Below are positions 6,904 to 11,323 of a DNA stretch of 11,323 nucleotides, one piece after another (the stretch's first letter is position 1; every line of letters starts with the position of its first letter). The stretch is from Candidatus Saccharibacteria bacterium UBA6209 (lineage in GTDB: Bacteria; Patescibacteriota; Saccharimonadia; Saccharimonadales; Saccharimonadaceae). The stretch is taken from the NCBI GenBank assembly GCA_002421965.1, contig DISN01000026.1:1-11323 (forward strand). The letters run 5' to 3'. Under the pieces are notes generated by a model. It did not search any database, was not told the DNA's origin, and saw nothing but the letters and a program-made list of their open reading frames with translations. The position numbers were made by a program, and so were the translations under genes.

Positions 6904-9138
6904 ATGGCTAGCTTTTTAGAATCAAAAAACAAATTCGACAAGAAATATACTAATACCAATCTTGAACAGAGTATCGTCCCCGTAGATGGTAAATATTTAA
7001 AAGACATTCACTTGAAGGACAAGCAGGGTAATCCCTCAGAAGAATACTACAAGTGGCAGTTCATCTTTGGTTTAGTCGACAGTGGCTTGTACAGCAAAGA
7101 CTATATTGGTGCGGAAGTCAGTTTCCCAAAAGGCAATAAAAGTTCAGCTCCGATACGTATAGACGCTTGTATTTTTGATGATAAAGAGTGGATTACGCAC
7201 TATAGAAAATGGCGAGAGTCAAAAGACGAAGATTCGATTGACTGGTTAAGGAATCACTTGGTTGCTATCATCGAGTTCAAGAAATCTGATGGTAAGGATA
7301 TAAAGGCAGTATTCACATCGCAAGTAAGAGCTGAGCTTAAAGAATCCGACAAGAACTACTGTCTCGGTTTCTATTATGACAGTGAGCGACTTTATATCTT
7401 CCAGAAAAAGAATGGCGTTATAATTCGCTACGACGAATCCAAGAATGAGAAGGCTAACAAGAGCACAACAGGGCAACTCTCTCTTGACCTAACAGATAGT
7501 TATACCTATATTCCTTCATTCGAGAAATTGCTGGCACGGGTAAATGTTTCTCAAGAACTTGATAGGTCAAAACGAACCGTAAATGACCTAGACCTTATTA
7601 CGGGAGCATCTAGTTCACAGATTAACTTCGCTCTGTCTAATATGCTTAGAACATTAGACCAAGTTGGACTAAGGAATTCTAGGGGTTACGAAATTCTCAT
7701 AGAGATGCTTGCACTTAAAATCTTTGATGAAAAACGGAGTGAAGAATTTCTAGACACCGATCAGGATGAGAAGTACCTCAAGTTTTATCAAACCAATCCA
7801 GAGAAAAAAGTACTTAGCTTCTTTATATCTGATAAAGAGAAGGCTTACATCAAACTAAGTGATGATAATGTTCAGGACTTTGTACAGCGTATTCGGAAAC
7901 TCTACGGAGACGCTTCAGATGAGTATACGGTGATACTTCAATCTGTAGATACGGCAACGATTAACTGGCAGAATGAAAGCCACGTAAAAGCTATTGCCTC
8001 AATTGTAGAGAATCTTCAGGACTACAGCTTTATCAAATCAACAGACAGTGATCTCTACCAACTTGTATTTTATAAGTTCGCAAACGAGTTTACAAAAACC
8101 GACAAAGCACAGTTCATCACACCTTTGAAAATAATTGACTTCTTGGTAAAAACAGTAAACCCTGGCAAGGGTGAAAGTGTCATCGACCCTACTGTAGGAA
8201 TCGCTGATTTTCTCTCGATGAGTTATGTTAACGGAAACGGTACACTTGACGATAACAATATCTACGGTGTTGATAACGATGAGCAAATGGTAAAGCTAGC
8301 ACAATTGAATATGCTACTCAATGGTGACGGCAATGCAACGCTTCGCTATATGCCAGATATGGGCTCTATCTTGCACAAGTTCAATATTAAGAAAGAATTA
8401 GTAGCCCTTGATCCAAAGCTTCACAAAAATGGTAACTGGGATAACTGGGTAGACGGGACTAAGCTTCTAAAGTTTGACGTCGTCCTTACGAACCCACCTT
8501 TCGGTGAAAATCGAAAATTTGAACCAAAATCCGAACAAGACAAGCAAATTGCGGAGCTCTATGAGATGTGGAATATAGCTCGGTCTGGTAGCTGGATAGA
8601 CCTCGGTATTGTCTTCCTTGAAAACGCATATAGGGTACTAAAACCAGGTGGAAGAATGGGGATTGTTGTCTCAAATTCCATAGCTTCTATAGACAGATGG
8701 GAAGAGGCGAGAAAATGGCTTCTCTCGAAAATGCGTGTAGTAGGACTGTTCGACCTGCCTTCTAATATCTTCGCAGAAACTGGTGTAAACACTACTGTTA
8801 TAGTGGCTTACAAACCTAAAGACGATAAAGAGTTGGCTCAACTGACAGAATCGAACTACGAAATATTCGTAAAGGATATTAAAAAAATTGGCTACGAGGT
8901 TAGGACGTCAAATCGAGTGAAGTACTTCAAGCCTGTTTATAAAATAGACCCTGAGACATTCCAGATTGAAATAAACGAGCAAGGCGAATCATTGCTGGAT
9001 GAGGACTTCACCCCGACAATCAAAGAATTCCGTGAGTGGTGTGTTTCCCAAGAAGAATACCTGAAACAAATATTCTTAAGTAACCCGTCTCCTGTTTCCG
9101 AATCAGATCATATACCAACGGCATCTGGAGAGTTGTAA
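6904..9138 (+). CDS. Restriction-modification fusion: PD-(D/E)XK nuclease plus N6-adenine DNA methyltransferase
   Basis: 744 residues. The N-terminal domain (about 45-180) looks like the HsdR N-terminal nuclease fold: GAEVSF (Glu71), RIDACIF (Asp87) and AIIEFKK (Glu124-x-Lys126) give the D-E-x-K signature, followed by Gln140. A helical linker (about 215-390) resembles the HsdM N-terminal region. The methyltransferase part has QFITP (403-407, motif X), DPTVGIADF (428-436, motif I, with A where GxG is usual), YGVDND (454-459), TNPPF (529-533, the catalytic NPPF motif of gamma-class N6-adenine enzymes) and NAYRVLKPGGRMGIVVS (574-590). Nuclease and methylase in one chain plus a separate S subunit is the layout of BcgI-type (type IIB) enzymes. 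No hsdR gene is in the window. The stop codon overlaps the next ATG (TAATG). In sampled lines the gene looks lower in GC than murT/gatD, consistent with transfer. It may appear in databases as HsdM or N-6 DNA methylase. Confidence 0.85.
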   Translation: MASFLESKNKFDKKYTNTNLEQSIVPVDGKYLKDIHLKDKQGNPSEEYYKWQFIFGLVDSGLYSKDYIGAEVSFPKGNKSSAPIRIDACIFDDKEWITHYRKWRESKDEDSIDWLRNHLVAIIEFKKSDGKDIKAVFTSQVRAELKESDKNYCLGFYYDSERLYIFQKKNGVIIRYDESKNEKANKSTTGQLSLDLTDSYTYIPSFEKLLARVNVSQELDRSKRTVNDLDLITGASSSQINFALSNMLRTLDQVGLRNSRGYEILIEMLALKIFDEKRSEEFLDTDQDEKYLKFYQTNPEKKVLSFFISDKEKAYIKLSDDNVQDFVQRIRKLYGDASDEYTVILQSVDTATINWQNESHVKAIASIVENLQDYSFIKSTDSDLYQLVFYKFANEFTKTDKAQFITPLKIIDFLVKTVNPGKGESVIDPTVGIADFLSMSYVNGNGTLDDNNIYGVDNDEQMVKLAQLNMLLNGDGNATLRYMPDMGSILHKFNIKKELVALDPKLHKNGNWDNWVDGTKLLKFDVVLTNPPFGENRKFEPKSEQDKQIAELYEMWNIARSGSWIDLGIVFLENAYRVLKPGGRMGIVVSNSIASIDRWEEARKWLLSKMRVVGLFDLPSNIFAETGVNTTVIVAYKPKDDKELAQLTESNYEIFVKDIKKIGYEVRTSNRVKYFKPVYKIDPETFQIEINEQGESLLDEDFTPTIKEFREWCVSQEEYLKQIFLSNPSPVSESDHIPTASGEL

Positions 9139-10559
9139 TGAACTACGTCGCTACCCCTACAAGCATCAGACTAAGCGATGTGTTAGGAAAAAAGACAAGC
9201 CTATCGCCAAACAACTATAGCCGTGTTGTAGTCTCAGAAGCACACAGCAAGCCATTAAGAGATTTACTATCATCTGCCCCATTGAACGGTGAAGAGGTAG
9301 GCTCAGCCTCTTATATTCCAAACTCTGACAAGTACTTCATTAGAACAAAAGCACTACAACCATCGAGTCTTTTGCTTAATCATACTAATGACGGAATAAT
9401 TCCAATATTACCCTCTTCATTTAAGGATCACGAACTTAAAGAGGGCGATATTATTATTTCCAAAGACTCGAACATCGGTGAAGTTATTATTCTGGATAGA
9501 GATTACCCGTCGTATATGCTCTCAAATGGTTTGTATAAGTTGACGATTACCGATCACAAGTTTTATATACTTGCGTTAATCAAACACTCCTTCTTCAAGA
9601 CTCAACTAGGTTTTATGGTCTCTAAAGGTGCAACGATAAAACACGCCAAAACTTTATTTTTAGATTGCTTAATACCTTTCCCTATAAACGATAAAGAACG
9701 AATAATTGAGACAATTGAGACCAATACCAAACTGATTATTCAATATGAAACTAGGGTTCGAGAACTAGAGCTTGAGATTGAGACCATCTTGGATAATGAG
9801 CTAGGATATCCTGAAAAACTAAAAGACTACACCTACTCATTTCCTCGTATTAGCAATCTACGCTCCTTAAATAGAATCGACGCTGGTTTTTATGGTGAAG
9901 ATTTTATGGGTATGCAGTGGCTGATAGAGAGTCATAAGAATGGTTCTGGAACTCTGGAAGACTGGGGATATACAATTACACGAGGGCAGAATCTTCAAAT
10001 TTCCGCCATTGGTAAAAGTATCTACTCCGACCATTTTCAAGAAGGTTTCTACAAACTCGCTCGACCTGTTAATCTTTCTGATTTCGGGACAGTTGAGAAA
10101 TATGAGTACTTAGGTAATAAGAACAACCTGAGTGTAATTAGTAAGGGAGATATCGTCTTTTCCGCTGAGGGTTCAGTGGGTAAATGCGTAATGTTTACTG
10201 ATCCAGGAGAAAGGGTGATCACTAATATTCACGGCATCGTCTTGAATAAAGAGGATCACGATACACTCGAAAGTAGCTATGTGAGTTCATTCTTAAGGTA
10301 TCTACGAAAAAAAGGCGTGCTTGACTTCATATCAGTAGGCGGTCAGGGCGGTAGCTTAGCAATGCAATACTTTGGTGTCATCAAAGTTCCTAATTTGGAC
10401 GAGACAACAATTGAGAGGGTATCCAAAAGCTACTACAATCCCGAAGGTACGTCATTTAACGAATGGGGCATCACAGAACTTGATTCAAAGATCAAAGATT
10501 TGAACCAAGCTAACGATCGCTTACTTGCTGACATCATTGAGCAACACAGGACGCAGTGA
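9138..10559 (+). CDS. hsdS: DNA specificity (S) subunit with two target recognition domains
   Basis: 473 residues. Two repeats of the S-subunit plan are visible: TRD1 (about 30-180, with KEGDIIISKDSNIGEVIIL at 101-119) followed by a coiled-coil helix (about 185-220, ERIIETIETNTKLI then RVRELELEIE), and TRD2 (about 240-420, with the matching SKGDIVFSAEGSVGKCVMF at 335-353) followed by a shorter helix (446-470). The GDI-x-x-S...G motif in each half is the family mark. The protein should select a bipartite target, each TRD reading one half-site, and tether the methyltransferase/nuclease subunit. Its start overlaps the upstream stop by 1 nt, with GGAG (9127-9130) 7 nt upstream, so the two are co-translated. 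Full length for the family, with no visible truncation. Convergent with a possible remnant frame 3' of it. Confidence 0.9.
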   Translation: MNYVATPTSIRLSDVLGKKTSLSPNNYSRVVVSEAHSKPLRDLLSSAPLNGEEVGSASYIPNSDKYFIRTKALQPSSLLLNHTNDGIIPILPSSFKDHELKEGDIIISKDSNIGEVIILDRDYPSYMLSNGLYKLTITDHKFYILALIKHSFFKTQLGFMVSKGATIKHAKTLFLDCLIPFPINDKERIIETIETNTKLIIQYETRVRELELEIETILDNELGYPEKLKDYTYSFPRISNLRSLNRIDAGFYGEDFMGMQWLIESHKNGSGTLEDWGYTITRGQNLQISAIGKSIYSDHFQEGFYKLARPVNLSDFGTVEKYEYLGNKNNLSVISKGDIVFSAEGSVGKCVMFTDPGERVITNIHGIVLNKEDHDTLESSYVSSFLRYLRKKGVLDFISVGGQGGSLAMQYFGVIKVPNLDETTIERVSKSYYNPEGTSFNEWGITELDSKIKDLNQANDRLLADIIEQHRTQ

Positions 10560-10561
10560 TC

Positions 10562-10714
10562 CTATCGAAGTATGCGTAAGCTAGTTACGGAATCTAGCTT
10601 CACTAAATTTTCTAGAATAGCCTTAGTTCTGCCTAATCTTTCTTGAGTTTGTTGGTAGCCTAATAATAATCTGTGGAGTGCATCCAACAGTTGGGGTAGG
10701 TTCGATAACCGTCT
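10562..10714 (-). pseudogene. Possible remnant coding frame, amphipathic helix
   Basis: Between TAA (10715-10717) and TAG (10562-10564) the minus strand reads 50 codons with a convincing amphipathic, coiled-coil-like pattern (LPQLLDALHRLLLGYQQTQE, then LGRTKAILENLVKL). There is no ATG, no Shine-Dalgarno and no promoter. In the same frame a short ATG-GTC-GAC-TGG precedes the TAA but begins inside a terminator hairpin. It may be the tail of a lost gene. I do not recognise it, and chance is a real alternative. Confidence 0.25.
10578..10600. repeat. Small inverted repeat after hsdS
   Basis: AAGCTAG (10578-10584), a 9-nt loop and CTAGCTT (10594-10600). It lies 18 nt after the hsdS stop. It may stabilise the 3' end of the operon mRNA; there is no U-run directly behind it. 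Confidence 0.4.
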
Positions 10715-10727
10715 TTACCAGTCGACC

Positions 10728-10765
10728 ATAGAAAAACGAGTACCAGGTGGTACTCGTTTTTCTAT
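10728..10765. terminator. Strong bidirectional intrinsic terminator
   Basis: A perfect 18-bp inverted repeat (arms 10728-10745 and 10748-10765) with only GG between the arms. The core ACGAGTACCA/TGGTACTCGT is preceded by A5 and followed by T5, so it works as hairpin plus U-run on both strands. On the plus strand it would end the restriction-modification operon. On the minus strand it would stop transcripts coming from the 10770-11320 side, such as the DUF2207 message or an unrecognised RNA. Confidence 0.85.
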
Positions 10766-10779
10766 ATTTCAGCGACGGA

Positions 10780-10896
10780 CTAAGCCTTCGACTTTTTGTG
10801 GAACGCAAAAAGTTGAAGGATTGGCTTAGCAATGCGAAGCCAGAAAAGCACCAATATTGTTTTTTCTGACGAGCAAGCGAAGAAGCGCAGCTTGTT
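10780..10896. repeat. Cluster of inverted repeats in a gene-free stretch
   Basis: Three adjacent hairpins. (a) 10785-10798 with 10806-10819: 14 bp with one G-U and a 7-nt loop, extended outward by CTAAG/CTTAG (10780-10784 with 10825-10829) across a bulge. (b) CAGAAAA 10841-10847 with TTTTCTG 10862-10868. (c) AGCAAGC 10872-10878 with GCTTGTT 10890-10896, with one G-U. No convincing protein frame covers them; a 115-codon minus-strand frame across 10623-10970 is Ser/Arg/Lys-rich without family features and I regard it as spurious. A structured RNA or the decayed end of a mobile element are both possible. The remainder, 10897-10990, shows only an imperfect tRNA-like stretch. Confidence 0.5.
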
Positions 10897-10996
10897 GCGA
10901 CACCTTTCCTATTCGGTTTGTGGACGAGATTTAAGTCTAGTCGGCAAAGAACCCCGGGCCCACTGCTCAATACCGTATAGCACCACTATTTATCTA

Positions 10997-11025
10997 TTGA
11001 CATATTCATAATAATTTGCTATAAT
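10997..11025 (+). promoter_or_regulatory. Perfect-consensus sigma-70 type promoter
   Basis: TTGACA (10997-11002), exactly 17 bp, TATAAT (11020-11025). Every base of both boxes matches the consensus. Predicted transcription start is about 11032. No protein-coding frame follows before the terminator at 11097-11116. Confidence 0.85.
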
Positions 11026-11030
11026 AGCAA
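11016..11030. promoter_or_regulatory. Operator-like palindrome over the -10 box
   Basis: TTGCTAT-A-ATAGCAA is a perfect 7-bp inverted repeat centred on the -10 element of the small-RNA promoter. A repressor bound here would block RNA polymerase, but no regulator gene is in the window and part of the symmetry comes from the -10 itself. Confidence 0.35.
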
Positions 11031-11031
11031 T

Positions 11032-11116
11032 ATCCTGCAAACCAAACAGGTATTTTACCAGTAAGGTCGTAAAACAAGAATAATCCTTTCGCGCAGCCAC
11101 CATCGGGTGGTTTTTT
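11032..11116 (+). ncRNA. Candidate small RNA of about 85 nt
   Basis: It is bounded by the consensus promoter (10997-11025) and an intrinsic terminator (11097-11116). Within it there is no ATG-initiated frame. Predicted structure: a short stem CCTG/CAGG (11034-11037 with 11047-11050), a stem TTTTAC/GTAAAA (11053-11058 with 11069-11074), a single-stranded purine-rich linker, then the terminator hairpin. It ends about 20 nt before the converging DUF2207-like gene stop and so does not overlap it. I do not recognise it as tRNA, tmRNA, 6S, SRP or RNase P RNA. A trans-acting regulator is one inference; the 5' end is approximate. Confidence 0.6.
11097..11116 (+). terminator. Intrinsic terminator of the small RNA
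   Basis: CCACC (11097-11101), the 4-nt loop ATCG, GGTGG (11106-11110), then T6. On the minus strand no U-run follows, so it does not serve the DUF2207-like gene. Confidence 0.75.
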
Positions 11117-11134
11117 AAATATCCGCCAGAGGGC

Positions 11135-11323
11135 TTACCAGCCACCGCCTCCACCGCCGCCACCGCCGCCGCCAGAGAATCCGCCACCACTAGAACCGCC
11201 AGACGATGAGAATCCAGCACCAGTAGAATTAATTGAGGTGTTGAGATTTGACATAGCACTCGAAAACGCCGCAGCGTTAAATGCGGCCATATTTGCACCG
11301 CTATACCAGTCTGGTTGCACGCC
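11135..11323 (-). CDS. C-terminus of a DUF2207-like membrane protein, 5' end beyond window
   Basis: Only the last 62 codons are visible, ending in TAA at 11135-11137. The sequence begins GMQPDWYSGANM, continues with a Ser/Ala/Asn-rich stretch (FSSAMSNLNTSINSTGAG) and ends in a Ser/Gly-rich tail with GGFSGGGGGGGGGGGW. PDWY followed by a Gly/Ser-rich low-complexity tail ending in Trp is typical of DUF2207 predicted membrane proteins, common in Saccharibacteria; the TPM domain family has similar tails and is the main alternative. The Met at 11320 is internal, not the start. The tail is encoded by GGC/GGT/GGA triplets forming a GC-rich trinucleotide run (11141-11175 region) prone to slippage. No terminator follows before the small-RNA gene on the opposite strand. 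Confidence 0.75.
   Translation of the reverse strand, partial: GVQPDWYSGANMAAFNAAAFSSAMSNLNTSINSTGAGFSSSGGSSGGGFSGGGGGGGGGGGW

Noticed and set aside
9012..9022. 11-nt match (TTCACCCCGAC) in the methyltransferase gene to the tRNA-Pro 3' end, considered as an att repeat
   Set aside because: It lies inside an intact coding sequence in frame with the rest of the protein, and 11 nt is within chance for this window, so it is not an island boundary.
10623..10970. 115-codon minus-strand frame over the hairpin-rich region
   Set aside because: It spans a bidirectional terminator and three other hairpins, is Ser/Arg/Lys-rich with no domain pattern, has no Shine-Dalgarno or -10 near its ATG, and overlaps a different, more helix-like frame.
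10905..10990. tRNA-like sequence on the minus strand (GGTA-type D-arm segment, T-arm-like CTTAAATC, then GTCCACA)
   Set aside because: No acceptor stem pairs and the anticodon stem cannot be formed, so it is at most a decayed tRNA fragment. A similar T-arm-like GGTTCGAT near 10699-10712 on the plus strand also fails to give a stem.
10990..11298. 102-codon minus-strand frame overlapping the DUF2207-like tail
   Set aside because: It is in another frame over the Gly-coding repeat and crosses the small-RNA promoter and terminator; the Gly-rich frame matches a known family tail.
1..11323. CRISPR array or alternative genetic code
   Set aside because: No set of regularly spaced direct repeats is seen on either strand, and TGA and TAG fall at proper ends of the conserved genes, consistent with code 11.

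Overview
The window looks like a chromosomal piece of a Candidate Phyla Radiation (Patescibacteria) genome, most likely Saccharibacteria (TM7). This is inferred from the gene set: a MurT/GatD pair, a membrane-anchored Clp-type ATPase behind a small WWYG-motif membrane protein, a multi-membrane-segment GT-C glycosyltransferase and a DUF2207-type Gly-rich C-terminus. TGA and TAG both act as stops, so the TGA=Gly code of Gracilibacteria/Absconditabacteria is not used.

Layout. (1) 1-2313, minus strand: a small membrane protein followed by a two-AAA Clp-family ATPase that runs off the left edge; the ATPase has two N-terminal membrane segments and a degenerate first ATPase module. (2) 2350-4346, plus strand: murT-gatD, the glutamine-dependent amidase of lipid II D-glutamate. 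A 36-bp divergent promoter region separates this operon from block 1. (3) 4350-5864, minus strand: a GT-C glycosyltransferase converging on gatD with a 3-bp gap. (4) 5951-6026: tRNA-Pro(UGG) with its own promoter. (5) 6015-10559: an accessory island that starts in the tRNA 3' end. It holds a decayed C-terminal fragment of what looks like a large serine recombinase (one in-frame amber codon), a 50-residue acidic ORF, and a two-gene restriction-modification system. In that system the first protein fuses a PD-(D/E)XK nuclease domain to an N6-adenine methyltransferase and the second is a two-TRD specificity subunit. No separate hsdR is present, so this is a BcgI-like (type IIB) or related type IIG-with-S design rather than classical type I. 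(6) 10560-11134: a gene-poor, hairpin-rich stretch with a bidirectional terminator and, at its right end, a perfect-consensus promoter and intrinsic terminator bounding a roughly 85-nt candidate small RNA. (7) 11135-11323, minus strand: the Gly-rich C-terminus of a DUF2207-like membrane protein that continues past the right edge.

How it fits together. Blocks 1-3 are envelope and proteostasis housekeeping genes. Block 5 is a mobile defence cassette lodged at a tRNA gene.

A recurring pattern is that first genes of transcription units have a -10 box only 6-10 bp before the ATG, which suggests leaderless transcripts. Genes inside operons (clp-like, gatD, hsdS) have a clear GGAG/GAGG Shine-Dalgarno 7 nt upstream instead.
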